A stretch of DNA of 64,000 nucleotides from JAQUTK01 sp963677415 (GTDB lineage: Bacteria; Bacteroidota; Bacteroidia; Bacteroidales; JAQUTK01). The notes beneath the pieces are model-generated. The model had not been told where the DNA came from. It searched no databases and was given only the letters and a program-made list of their open reading frames with translations. Of the stretch, positions 10,777 to 20,343 are shown piece by piece. The position numbers and the translations under genes are program-made. How positions within the stretch are numbered: the first letter of the stretch is position 1; every line of letters begins with the position of its first letter. The stretch lies in assembly GCA_963677415.2 (NCBI GenBank), contig CAXXFJ010000033.1, positions 1 through 64,000 of the forward strand, read 5' to 3'.

Positions 10777-11868
10777 ATGAGAATAGCATTATTAGTACTT
10801 ATCCTTATTCATGGACTGATCCATGTACTGGGGTTTTGTTAAAGCCTTTGAATTATCAGAAGTAAAACAACTGACACAAACTATTTCAAAACCCTTTGGA
10901 GTGATTTGGTTGCTTGCTTTTATCCTTTTTGTACTAACAGCGATACTGTTCGCTTTTAAAAATAGTAATTGGTGGCTGTTTGGAGTCATAGCCTTGGTGA
11001 TTTCCCAAGTCCTGATCATACTCTTCTGGCACGATGCAAAGTTCGGAACGATACCCAATGTGATTATTCTGATAGCATACATTCTTGGATACGGTACCTG
11101 GAGCTTTTATGGCAAATATCAAGAGGAAGTAAACACCGGTTTTGCAGCAGAAGGAGTATTTTCAAAATTCTGTCTTGACAGAAACAGATATCCAGCAATT
11201 GCCTGAGTCTGTGAAAAGATACCTTCGTTATACCGGTTCGATAGGAAAGCCCAAAGTCAATTGTTTCAAAGTAGAATTTTACTGGAAAAATAAGGAAGAA
11301 CGAACAATCTGAATGGATGCCCTTTACTTCAGAGCAGTATAACATCATGGAAACACCAACCAGGCTGTTTTTCATGAAAGCAAGAATGAAAGGACTACCA
11401 GTTGAAGGTTATCACTGCTTTAAGGATGGAGTTGCTTTTATGGACATCAGACTGTTTTCATTATTCAAAGTGCAGTATATGGATGGAGAAGAGATGAATC
11501 TGTCGGAGACTGTAACCTTCTTCAATGACATGTGTTGTCTGGCTCCACCTACACTCATCGACAAGCGAATCAAGTGGCTGGAAGTTGAGACCAATAAAGT
11601 CAAGGCATCCTTTACGAACAACAATATCACCGTTTTTGCCTGGTTGTATTTTAATGACAAAGGTCAACTGGTAAACTTTATCTCTGACGATCGCTATTCT
11701 GCTGATGCAGGAAAACAATTACCTTGGGCAACCCCTTTGAGAGATTATCAAGAAATAAACGGATATAAATTGTTTCAAAATGCGGATGTCATTTACACCT
11801 ATCCCGATAGAGACTTGTGTTATGGAACTTTCAAGCTCATCAAGGTAGAATATAACATAATAAACTGA
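10777..11868 (+). pseudogene. Membrane protein resembling the DUF6920/DUF6544 group, frameshifted
   Basis: The start ATG at 10777 gives MRIALLVLILIHGLIHVLG, then after a shift at about 10835 FVKAFELSEVKQL and three predicted membrane helices (FGVIWLLAFILFVLTAILF, WWLFGVIALVISQVLIILF, IPNVIILIAYILGYGTWSF). After a second shift near 11165 a soluble domain begins with TETDIQQLPESVKRYLRYTG, and a third shift near 11290 leads to the open segment 11317-11868 (MPFTSEQYNIMETPTRLFFM onward). The pattern of helices followed by an LPxxVxRYLRYTG domain is what I recall for a family of unknown function. The family number is uncertain. The product is probably inner-membrane anchored. Confidence 0.5.
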
Positions 11869-11875
11869 CAAGCAA

Positions 11876-12851
11876 GTGAGATATATATTGATCTTATTCG
11901 TTTTAACTCTGACTTCTTGTGCAACTGTTTTGAACAGGAGGAATTATGATGTAATGGTTTTTTTCAAATGCTGGTGATGCAAAGGTTCAAATTTTTGATA
12001 CTACTTATAATTTGCCGGCTAAGATTAGTCTCAGGCGCTCAAATAAGGATTTGGATATCAAATTGATATCGGAAACATTAACAAAGAATTTCACAGTCAA
12101 ATCATCACCTAATCCAAGATTTATTTATGGAAATCTTTTGTGGTTACAGGTTTCGCCTGCTGCCTATTTAATAGATTTCACAAATCAAAAAAGATGTTAT
12201 TACGGAAGTTTTATCTTTTTTGGATAATAATGACACCAGTAGAGTAATAAGGCCGCCAGTATTAAGAGGCTGTTATAATTATTTTTCAAAAGCTTATCCA
12301 ACACACAAAGGGTCAGATTAATCTAGTGCTTTCATTACCTTGGATAAACAGCTTTTATCTTCGACCTCAAAATGAACGATCAAAATCAAATACTGGATAT
12401 TGGGGTATTTCAGCTGGAGTAGAGTATTATTATAAAGATTACAAATACATAAGCTTAACAGCAAGTGCAGTATCTGATTTTTTTATGCCGGTTCCCGCTG
12501 CGGTTGATATATATGGTGAATATGAACTGATGAGTTCAACATATTTAAGTATCTCTGATAATTACAAGTTTTAAACGCTTTACGATTGGATATGGATTAA
12601 ATTATTCAAGAAACACATGGGATTTTAAGAATTTCGACTATTATGACCCACCGCTATCAAGTCGTTATCCAATAAAAAGAACAAATGAATCACTAGGACT
12701 TACTTTAAACGTATACCATCAATTGGCAGAACTGTTGTTTGTCGGGTTGATATACAGACCGACTTTTTTGATTGTTAATCCGACCGTGGAGTTTAAATAT
12801 GAACATTTGCTAAGTATTGATTTTGCCTGGAAATTTAGGCTTAAAAAATAG
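11876..12851 (+). pseudogene. Putative lipoprotein of unknown function, frameshifted
   Basis: Begins at or just before GTG 11876, seven bases after the previous stop, with a lipoprotein signal (LILFVLTLTSCATVLNRRNY). After shifts it continues as DTTYNLPAKISLRRSNKDLD, LWLQVSPAAYLIDFTNQKR, LSLPWINSFYLRPQNER, and a C-terminal part rich in alternating aromatic strands (YWGISAGVEYYYKDYKYISL, FTIGYGLNYSRNTWDFKNF). It ends FAWKFRLKK at TAG 12849-12851. The strand pattern suggests an outer-membrane-associated beta protein. At least four frame changes are present. Not assignable to a named family. Confidence 0.45.
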
Positions 12852-12868
12852 CAAACAACGGATTCATG

Positions 12869-12910
12869 GATGAACAGAGGGATATTGTACAATTGAATGC
12901 AATGAGATTG
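12869..12910 (+). repeat. 42-bp imperfect direct repeat, left copy
   Basis: Matches 35562-35603 with three mismatches, in the same orientation. The core includes the palindrome ATTGTACAAT. Both copies are open in one frame (DEQRDIVQLNAMR here, DDQRDIVQLNAKR there), so they may be tails of the same lost gene, or recombination sites. The two copies bracket the LacI-to-GH106 locus. Confidence 0.7.
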
Positions 12911-13125
12911 ATTAATTGACCATAATAGGAGAGGAGTTGACAATCAAACATTCGCTTTTCTTATTTCCAGCATGTAAAGCGCAACTTGTCAGTATTACAT
13001 TCTTGCAAGCCCAAAGGGTATTTGGTATTCAATTTAGCTTAATGGGCTTACCATAAATAAAAGATGTAGTTTAGCCAGTGAATTTGTCAATAATGCTACT
13101 TTTTTGAAAAAAGATGCTTTAAATA
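12911..13125. other. Gene-free AT-rich stretch upstream of the LacI promoter
   Basis: No open frame with family-like sequence is visible between the repeat copy and the LacI promoter. Short stretches such as 12936-13040 may be decayed coding DNA, but nothing recognisable remains. Confidence 0.4.
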
Positions 13126-13157
13126 TTTGGAAGCTAAATCGTTTTAGTTTACTTTTG
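13126..13157 (+). promoter_or_regulatory. Promoter of the LacI-type regulator gene
   Basis: TTTG at 13126-13129, a 20-bp spacer, and TACTTTTG at 13150-13157 match the Bacteroidota housekeeping promoter (TTTG-N19/20-TAnnTTTG) well. The regulator's ATG follows at 13200. One operator lies inside the spacer and another just downstream of the -7 element, a layout that would block transcription when occupied. Confidence 0.75.
13133..13148. promoter_or_regulatory. LacI-type operator O1 within the promoter spacer
   Basis: GCTAAATCGTTTTAGT, one base from the perfect half-site symmetry of O2, with the central CG typical of LacI/CcpA-family operators. It sits between the -33 and -7 elements. Confidence 0.75.
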
Positions 13158-13159
13158 TA

Positions 13160-13175
13160 GCTAAATCGTTTTAGC
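13160..13175. promoter_or_regulatory. LacI-type operator O2 near the transcription start
   Basis: GCTAAATCGTTTTAGC, an inverted repeat with central CG, 27 bp centre-to-centre from O1. It lies where transcription would begin, so autoregulation of the downstream lacI-type gene is the simplest reading. Confidence 0.8.
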
Positions 13176-13199
13176 TTATTAATTTCAAATCACAACCAA

Positions 13200-14226
13200 A
13201 TGCAAAAAAATAGAAGAACCACATTGAAGGACGTTGCAAATTCAGTGGGAGTTTCCATTACTTTGGCATCCGTTGTTTTAAATGGAAAGGCAGAACAATA
13301 TCGTATTAGTGAGGAAATGACAAAACGAATTTTGGCAGCGGCAAAGGAAATGAACTACTCTCCAAATCTAGTTGCCCAAAACCTCAGAGGTGGAAAATCA
13401 CAGCTTATTGGTGTAATTGTTACAGACATATCGAATCCTTTTTATTCAACGATTTCAAGGATTATTGAAGATCGAGCCAATGAATTTAATTATACAGTAC
13501 TCTTTAGTAGTTCAGATGAAGATTTGGAAAGTACAAAAAGGCTAATTAATGTGCTGATAAACAAGGGTGTTGATGGGCTGATAATTGTTCCTTGCGATGG
13601 GTCTGAAGAGGTTATTAAGAGCTTGGATGATGATAAGATCCCGGTTGTACTTTTAGATAGGTATTTTCCCAATTTGGATATTGGCTATTCTTGTCTAAAT
13701 AATTACAAATCAACGGAGCTTGCCACTCAACATTTGATAGATCAAGGATATAAAAATATCTCATTAGTGGCTTATAAGACACAAATGAATCATATTATTG
13801 ATCGTATTGCCGGCTATCAAGATACAATGATACGATCAGGACATGAAAACGAAATCAACGTGGAACAGGTAAATATTAAAAACGCAAACGTTGAAATACG
13901 AGATGCTTTGGGACTATTTAATTAATACAAAGAAATCAGATGCAGTCATATTTACTACTAATCTGCTAGCAATTAGTGGAATATATTATCTGAATGAGAT
14001 GAAGATAAAAATACCAAATGATATAGCTGTTGTAGGATTCAATAGAAATGATGTTTTCAATTTGTTTTATTCACCGATAACGTACATAAAACAACCCATT
14101 GAACAAATTGCAGGTGATGCAGTCAATATACTGATTGATAAAATAAAGAATAATGAAAACTCAATAAAGTCGGCGTTAATTGCCGAACCGGAACTTATTA
14201 TTCAGAATTCGTCACTTAAAAAGTAA
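13200..14226 (+). pseudogene. LacI-family transcriptional regulator, one frameshift
   Basis: An N-terminal helix-turn-helix (TLKDVANSVGVSITLASVVL, about residues 8-27) is followed by the hinge (NLVAQNLRGGKS) and a periplasmic-binding-protein-like sugar sensor (LIGVIVTDISNPFYSTISRI, GVDGLIIVPCDGSEE, PVVLLDRYFP). One frame change near 13910-13920 separates this from the last third (INTKKSDAVIFTTNLLAISG, VVGFNRNDVFNLFYSPIT, LIIQNSSLKK). The restored length is about 342 residues, normal for the family. Operators of the expected type flank the gene (13133, 13160 and 14364), so it probably represses itself and the adjoining glycan operon until a sugar inducer binds. The inducer is unknown. The shift may be a read error. 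Confidence 0.8.
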
Positions 14227-14363
14227 TGTTGAACTTTTAATACCTAAGGATTTGAAACTGATGCGAGTACATCCAAAACAATTTATTACAATTACTATGA
14301 AAACGATAAAATATAAACGTCTGGCTATTATCAATAAGAGGTAGAACTTTTTATACTCAAATA

Positions 14364-14379
14364 GCTAAAACGATTTAGC
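14364..14379. promoter_or_regulatory. LacI-type operator O3 upstream of the glycan operon
   Basis: GCTAAAACGATTTAGC is the exact reverse complement of O2. It ends 19 bp before the ATG of the VCBS gene at 14399, in the gap after the regulator. No clear TAnnTTTG element was found beside it. Confidence 0.8.
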
Positions 14380-14398
14380 GAACTTAAATTTCAAAATT

Positions 14399-16367
14399 AT
14401 GAAGACATATAACTGGTTACTTTTTCTTCTAATACTGTTTACAATAAATAGTGTAGGTGAAGCACAGACAAAAGATGAAATACGACTTAAACAAAACAAT
14501 CCCAATTTGATAGTTGATTTGGGAACCGGGCTTTGGGGCTCTCCGATACCTTTTGATTTTAATAATGATGGGCTCATGGATATAATTATGTCATGGTCCT
14601 GATACGCCATATAAAGGGGTTTACTTTTACAAGAATATTGGATCGTCTTCTCAACCCTTGTTCGATATTTCAGAAAAAGTATCTGATGAGGCATTTAAAA
14701 ATACCCAGGCATCCTTTGTAGATGGCGTGTTGCATGTAATAAGTCAAGGCACAGAATATGTAAACTTCACTAAAAACCTATTTCTTACTCCAAGTAAAAT
14801 TAAGGTCGATACTTTGCCAGAAGTTGACTTTAAAAAAGTTCGTAGTAATATGTGGAGTTATGTCGATTTTGACGGCGATGGTGATCAGGATCTCATTGTC
14901 GGAATTGACGATTGGAGTGATTATGGTTGGGACAATGCCTATGATAAAAAAGGAAATTGGACCAATGGGCCGCTTCGTGGTTTTGTTTATTTGCTTGAAA
15001 ACCAAAAAGGGAAATATATCAACAGAGGGAAAATATTTGCAGGAGGCCAACCATTAGAAACCTATGGAGCACCCGGGGCCAATATGGCCGATTTTGATAA
15101 TGACGGGAAGCTCGATATCATTTGTGGGGAGTTTCTTGATAAACTGAGTTGGTATAGAAATGAAGGTACACGTTCAAAACCAAAATTTGCCAAAGGGCGG
15201 TTTCTGGTAGACGAGAAAGGTGATACGATCAGATTGCATGTTGAAATGATTACGCCCGTAGCTGTCGACTTTGACAAGGATGGCAATGTTGATTTATTGG
15301 TCGGGGACGAAGATGGCAGTGTTGCACTTATTCATAATACTGGTAGGGTGAAAGATTATATGCCAGTATTCAAATCGCCGGTTTATTTGAAACAAAAAGC
15401 AGATAACCTGAAATTTGGAGCCCTTGCCACGCCTTTTAGTGTTGACTGGGATGGTGACGGAAAGGATGATATAATTTCAGGTAATTCTGCCGGGAAATAT
15501 TTGCTTCATTAAAAATGTCGATGGAGGGATTTTGCCTAAATGGGATGCACCTGCTTTGCTTAAGGCTAATGGGAAAGTCATCCGAATAATGGCAGGTAAG
15601 AATGGTTTCAATTCAAGGGCCTGCAGAAGAAAAATGGGGATATTCAACCCTAAGTGTTGCCGACTGGGGACAATGATGGCAAAAAGGATATTGTCGTTAA
15701 TACAATATTGGGGAAAGTAATTTGGTACAAAAATACGGGTGATCTTTTTAATCTGGAAGGTCCTTATAATGTGAAAGCTGATTGGAATGACAAACCAACG
15801 CCAAAGCCAGTATGGAATTGGTGGGAACCAGGTAAGACAGACCTTGTAACGCAATGGAGGACAACTCCCTATGCCATAGACTGGAACAGGGATGGGTTAA
15901 CTGATCTGATTATGCTGGATCATGAAGGTTACCTTAGTTTATATGAGAGATTTCAGAGAAACGGTGAACTCTGGCTTAAACCGGGTAAACACATTTTTTA
16001 CCTTCTGGATAACCCCAACAATAAAAGCAAGACAAAGCATTCTTTGTCAGATGCAAAACCCCTTCAGCTAACTTCTGGAATTGCAGGGAAATCAGGTCGT
16101 CGCAAACTTTGCCTTGTAGATTGGAATAAAGATGGGAGGATTGATTTGATGGTTAACAGCACCAATGCCTGCTATTATGAAAATGTCCAACAAAACGGTG
16201 ATACCGTGTACTTTGAAAATAAAGGGGATATCAGTCAGGTAAAATTAGCTGGACATGATACCAGTCCGACACCTGTTGATTGGGATAAAGATGGCATTCC
16301 TGATTTATTGCTAGGAGCTGAAGATGGACATTTTTACTTATTAAAAAACAATTCTCAAACAAAATAA
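14399..16367 (+). pseudogene. Secreted VCBS/FG-GAP repeat protein, frameshifted
   Basis: A signal peptide (WLLFLLILFTINSVGEAQ) precedes a chain of FG-GAP/VCBS calcium-binding repeats of the form DxDxDGxxDLI: PFDFNNDGLMDIIM, YVDFDGDGDQDLIVG, MADFDNDGKLDIICG, AVDFDKDGNVDLLVG, SVDWDGDGKDDIIS, AIDWNRDGLTDLIML, LVDWNKDGRIDLMVN and PVDWDKDGIPDLLLG. This implies a beta-propeller. Frame changes near 14600, 15510 and 15650 break one gene of about 655 residues into four pieces. It is the first gene after operator O3, and in this setting could bind or cleave a polysaccharide. No catalytic residues could be identified. Confidence 0.7.
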
Positions 16368-16377
16368 GAACAATTAT

Positions 16378-17295
16378 ATGAAGAACAAACTTTTAGGAAT
16401 CGTTCCACCACTTGTAACACCGCTATTAGACAATAACACCTTGGACGTTGATGGCTTGGAACGACTTGTCGAACATGTAATTGCCGGAGGAGTGCATGGC
16501 ATTTTTATTTTAGGAACAACAGGTGAAGGGCCAAGCCTAAGTTACAAATTGAAAACAGAGATGATTAAACAAACCAGCAGGATTTTAAATAAAAGAATTC
16601 CGCTATTGGTTGGCATTTCTGATACCTCCCTTGTTGAGAGTGTGCGTTTATCTCAGTTCGCTTACGAATCAGGGGCTGATGCATTAGTTTCGGCACCTCC
16701 GTATTACTTTGCAACGTCCCAACCTGAATTGGCTGAGTTTTACGAAAGTTTAGTACCACAATTGGAATTACCGCTCTACCTCTACAACATGCCTAGCCAT
16801 ACGAAAGTATCATTTGCCCCTTCAACGGTGCAAAGAATCGCAGAAAATGAAAAGGTTATTGGTTTTAAAGATAGTTCTGCCAACGGGACCTATTTTCAGT
16901 CAGTAATGTTTGCAATGCAGCATCGAAAGGATTTTTCAATTTTTGTCGGACCGGAAGAAATGATGGCCGAAGTTGTGCTATTTGGGGCAAGTGGCGGAGT
17001 GTGTGGTGGTGCTAATATATTCCCCAAAGTATATGTCGATTTATATAATGCGGCATCAGAAAAGAATATGGATGAAGTCATGCGGTTGCAAGCAGTAGTA
17101 ATGCAAATATCAGCTACCATTTACAATACAGGAAGTTATGGATCTAGCTTTTTAAAAGGAGTTAAGTGCTCGCTTTCTGTTATGGGGATCTGTAGTGATT
17201 TTTTGGCAGCCCCTTTCAATAGTTTTGATCTAGAACACAGAAAGTTAATCGAAAAATCAATTGAAGATCTTTCAATAATAAATGTAAAAGCATAA
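16378..17295 (+). CDS. Dihydrodipicolinate synthase/N-acetylneuraminate lyase family aldolase
   Basis: 305 residues, normal for class I aldolases of the DHDPS/NAL superfamily. Visible signatures are GTTGEGPSLS (47-50 TTGE, carboxylate binding), Tyr136 in YLYNMP, and the Schiff-base Lys164 in VIGFKDSS. No signal peptide, so it is cytosolic. It lies 10 bp after the VCBS gene in a glycan operon. A catabolic role (sialic acid lyase or a 2-keto-3-deoxy-sugar-acid aldolase acting on rhamnose- or uronate-derived acid) is more likely than lysine synthesis. The neighbouring BNR, SASA and YhcH-type genes recall sialic-acid loci, whereas the GH106 pair points to rhamnose. The exact substrate cannot be decided here. 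Confidence 0.8.
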   Translation: MKNKLLGIVPPLVTPLLDNNTLDVDGLERLVEHVIAGGVHGIFILGTTGEGPSLSYKLKTEMIKQTSRILNKRIPLLVGISDTSLVESVRLSQFAYESGADALVSAPPYYFATSQPELAEFYESLVPQLELPLYLYNMPSHTKVSFAPSTVQRIAENEKVIGFKDSSANGTYFQSVMFAMQHRKDFSIFVGPEEMMAEVVLFGASGGVCGGANIFPKVYVDLYNAASEKNMDEVMRLQAVVMQISATIYNTGSYGSSFLKGVKCSLSVMGICSDFLAAPFNSFDLEHRKLIEKSIEDLSIINVKA

Positions 17296-17347
17296 CCATT
17301 AAAATATTATTCAACTATAATAAGAACACATTTTTTTCTCTAAGATC

Positions 17348-17941
17348 ATGAAAAGTAAAACAATTAAAATAATCATCGGTAGTGCTTTGTGTACCTTATG
17401 GCTGGTGAGCTGTATTTCGGGTAATTCAAATAAAATAGTAAACATCACAGAACGTACGATCAAGAGTAAATTTAGCGCTAAACCGGATGAATCGATAAGT
17501 TATGAGAAAGTGGCAGAACACTTTCAGAAGTACCCTGAAAGATGGAATTCCGCTTTTAAGTTTTTGATTGACTCGGATCTGAAAACACTGCCAATTGGTC
17601 GTATTGATCTGAATAAAGAAGTATATGTCGCTGTCAGTGAATATGAAACAAAGAATCCGAAAGATGCCAAGTACGAATCGCATCAAAAGTACATTGATTT
17701 ACAATATGTAATATCAGGGAAAGAGATCATTGGTATGACGAACGAAAGTGACATGAAAGTGATTTCTCCCTACGATGAAAGTAAAGACATCGCGTTTTAT
17801 GAATATGAGGGAGGAAAGATGCTTTTGGCTACCCCGGAGAGTTTTTTCATTTTTTTTCCTGATGACAAACACAGCCCTTGTATAAAAACAGATGGAGCTG
17901 ATAAGGTCCGTAAAGTGGTGGTAAAAATCAAATATAATTAA
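17348..17941 (+). CDS. YhcH/YjgK/YiaL-family sugar-binding protein with lipoprotein signal
   Basis: The first 23 residues form a lipoprotein signal (LCTLWLVSCISG, lipobox LVSC). The mature part is a complete YhcH/YjgK/YiaL cupin, with the hallmark YESHQKYIDLQYVISGKE and FFIFFPDDKHSPCI, whose His and Glu side chains bind metal and sugar acid in the family. Relatives are cytosolic and linked to sialic acid or other uronic/keto acid metabolism, possibly as anomerases. A secreted, lipid-anchored form implies action on released sugars in the periplasm or at the outer membrane. It lies 2 bp before the SASA-esterase gene. Confidence 0.8.
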   Translation: MKSKTIKIIIGSALCTLWLVSCISGNSNKIVNITERTIKSKFSAKPDESISYEKVAEHFQKYPERWNSAFKFLIDSDLKTLPIGRIDLNKEVYVAVSEYETKNPKDAKYESHQKYIDLQYVISGKEIIGMTNESDMKVISPYDESKDIAFYEYEGGKMLLATPESFFIFFPDDKHSPCIKTDGADKVRKVVVKIKYN

Positions 17942-17943
17942 TA

Positions 17944-20286
17944 ATGAAAAAGATACTCTTTATCTTATTATTCCTTCCTTGTCTACTTTTTGCGCAGCAA
18001 TCACTTCGGCTACCCTCCGTTTTAAGTGATCACATGCTTCTGCAACAAAATTCAGAAGTGAAATTCTGGGGTTGGTGTGATCCAAGGACTACGATAAAAA
18101 TCATACCTCAATGGAGCAAAGATACCATTGTTGTAAAATCAAATGAAAAGGCAAAGTGGGAAACTACCATGAAAACACCTGAGCATGGAGGTCCTTACAC
18201 AATCAAAGTACTAACCAAGGACAAAAACATTATGATCAAGGATGTGCTAATTGGTGAACTTTGGCTTTGTTCAGGTCAATCGAATATGGAATACAATGTT
18301 GAAAAGGGAGTGCTTGATTCAAAGGAGGCATTACAGGATTGTGCGAATAATAAAATCCGATTTTTCTTTGTTCCCAAAGCAACGGCTGATTATCCCCAAG
18401 ATGATTGCATGGGTTACTGGAAAGTTTGCGATGCAGAAAGCATGAGATGGTTTAGCTCTGTTGGATATTTCTTTGGGGAAAAGTTAAATGATGTGCTAAA
18501 AGTCCCAGTAGGGCTAATTAATTCGAACTGGGGAGGAACACCTGCAGAAACCTGGACTCCTGAAAAGGTGGTTGTATCTTCAGAAAGATTGAATGAAGCT
18601 TCAAAAAGCATCACTAAAAGTACTGGCTGGGATATCACAATTGGTTCAACATACAATGCCATGATTTATCCAATGCTGCAAATGAAAATAGCAGGAGTAA
18701 TATGGTATCAGGGAGAAGCAAATTGCCAGAACGCTTATACTTATTCAGAATTATTGACGTCAATGATCCAATCGTGGAGAGAAAAATTTCAGGCCAATTT
18801 GCCATTCTATTATGTTCAAATAGCACCTTACCTACGATACCCAATACCGTTTAGTGCCGCAATTGTCAGAGAACAACAGGAAAAAGTTCAGGCACTTGAA
18901 AATACGGGTATGGTTGTGATTTCAGATCAGGTTGATGAGTTAAACAACATTCACCCCAAATATAAAAAGGAAGTTGGCAACAGGTTGGCAAATTATGCTT
19001 TGGCTGTGACATATGGGAAAGAAACTCCAAAATATCGTTTTGCAACATTTAAAGAACAAAAGGTAGAGAAACAGAAAATCAGAGTTTATTTTAATGATAC
19101 GGAGTGTGGCATCATTTTCAAAGGCGATAAAGTTGAAGGATTGGAAATTGCAGGTAATGATCATATCTTTTATGCTGCAAATGGAAAAATAGATAAAAAA
19201 ACCAATTCCATCATCGTCGAATCGAAAGAGGTGAAAGAACCTAAATTTGTTCGTTATGCTTTTGGAAATGGCATTTTAGGGAATTTGTTTGACAAAACCG
19301 GATTGCCGTTAGCTCCATTTAGAACCGACGAAATTATTTACAATCTAACTCAACCTGAGGAGATTAATATAGGTGCAGATACAATTCAGAATGCTGGGAA
19401 AGTTAAAACCAAACCAACAGAAGGAAATGTTCATTACGGTTTGCACGAGCGTCAGGTATTGGATTTTTATCAAGCTGATTCCGACAAACCAACACCACTT
19501 GTGATTTGGATTCATGGAGGTGGATGGGTAAGTGGCGACAAGAAGAATGTGTATGGACTGGATCGTTACCTTGAAGCAGGCATTTCAGTTGTATCAATCA
19601 ATTATCGCTATACATGGCAGGCTCAGCTCGCTGGAATAGAACCGCCGGTAAAATGGCCGTTGGAAGATGCTGCACGGGCTTTGCAGTTTGTGAGAAGTAA
19701 GGCCGGGGAGTGGAATATTGACAAAGAGCGAATTGCAGCAAGTGGTAGTTCGGCCGGAGCTACCTCCAGTTTATATTTGGCTTTCCATGAAGATATGGCC
19801 GATCCCAATAGTAACGACCCCATAGCTCGGGAATCGACACGCCTCTTGTGTGCCGGTGTCAGACATCCACAAACAACACTCGATCCAAAACAGATGATCG
19901 AATGGACTCCCAATAGTAAATATGGTGGTCATGCCTTCGGTTTTATGGATCCCAATGATCGTAAAACCAGAGATTCCTTTTTTAAGGAGTTCTTGAATAA
20001 ACGACAATCTGTGTTGAGATGGATCAAGATGTATTCACCTTACGAGCATGTTTCTTCTGACGATCCGGATATCTACATGCTATACCTTTCTGCACCTGAG
20101 ATTGGCAGAGATCAGAAAGACCCGACGCATACTGCTAATTTTGGAGTAAAACTTCAAGAACATTGCCAGGAATTTAGAGTTGATTGTGAACTGGTATATC
20201 CTGATAAAACGGATGTGCTTCATAAAGACTTTCCTGAATTTATAATTGAAAAACTAACAGAAACTACGGAATCATCGACTAAATAA
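17944..20286 (+). CDS. Bifunctional secreted esterase: sialate O-acetylesterase-type domain fused to alpha/beta hydrolase
   Basis: 780 residues. A signal peptide (ILFILLFLPCLLFAQ) is followed by a SASA/SGNH domain with LWLCSGQSNM (Ser113 as nucleophile), NSNWGGTPAETW, VIWYQGEANCQ and the Asp/His block near DQVDELNNIHP, to about residue 490. The C-terminal part from about 500 is a separate BD-FAE/carboxylesterase-like alpha/beta hydrolase: VIWIHGGGWVSGDK oxyanion loop, nucleophile in AASGSSAGATSS, and a histidine in DVLHKDFPEF. It probably removes acetyl or other ester groups so glycosidases can act. Despite the name, SASA domains in Bacteroidota often act on plant polysaccharides. It lies in the operon between YhcH and the BNR protein. 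Confidence 0.85.
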   Translation: MKKILFILLFLPCLLFAQQSLRLPSVLSDHMLLQQNSEVKFWGWCDPRTTIKIIPQWSKDTIVVKSNEKAKWETTMKTPEHGGPYTIKVLTKDKNIMIKDVLIGELWLCSGQSNMEYNVEKGVLDSKEALQDCANNKIRFFFVPKATADYPQDDCMGYWKVCDAESMRWFSSVGYFFGEKLNDVLKVPVGLINSNWGGTPAETWTPEKVVVSSERLNEASKSITKSTGWDITIGSTYNAMIYPMLQMKIAGVIWYQGEANCQNAYTYSELLTSMIQSWREKFQANLPFYYVQIAPYLRYPIPFSAAIVREQQEKVQALENTGMVVISDQVDELNNIHPKYKKEVGNRLANYALAVTYGKETPKYRFATFKEQKVEKQKIRVYFNDTECGIIFKGDKVEGLEIAGNDHIFYAANGKIDKKTNSIIVESKEVKEPKFVRYAFGNGILGNLFDKTGLPLAPFRTDEIIYNLTQPEEINIGADTIQNAGKVKTKPTEGNVHYGLHERQVLDFYQADSDKPTPLVIWIHGGGWVSGDKKNVYGLDRYLEAGISVVSINYRYTWQAQLAGIEPPVKWPLEDAARALQFVRSKAGEWNIDKERIAASGSSAGATSSLYLAFHEDMADPNSNDPIARESTRLLCAGVRHPQTTLDPKQMIEWTPNSKYGGHAFGFMDPNDRKTRDSFFKEFLNKRQSVLRWIKMYSPYEHVSSDDPDIYMLYLSAPEIGRDQKDPTHTANFGVKLQEHCQEFRVDCELVYPDKTDVLHKDFPEFIIEKLTETTESSTK

Positions 20287-20343
20287 ATTAAACAAAGAAT
20301 TTTACTTAGAATAAGAAATATGAGAAATAATACCAAACTCACT

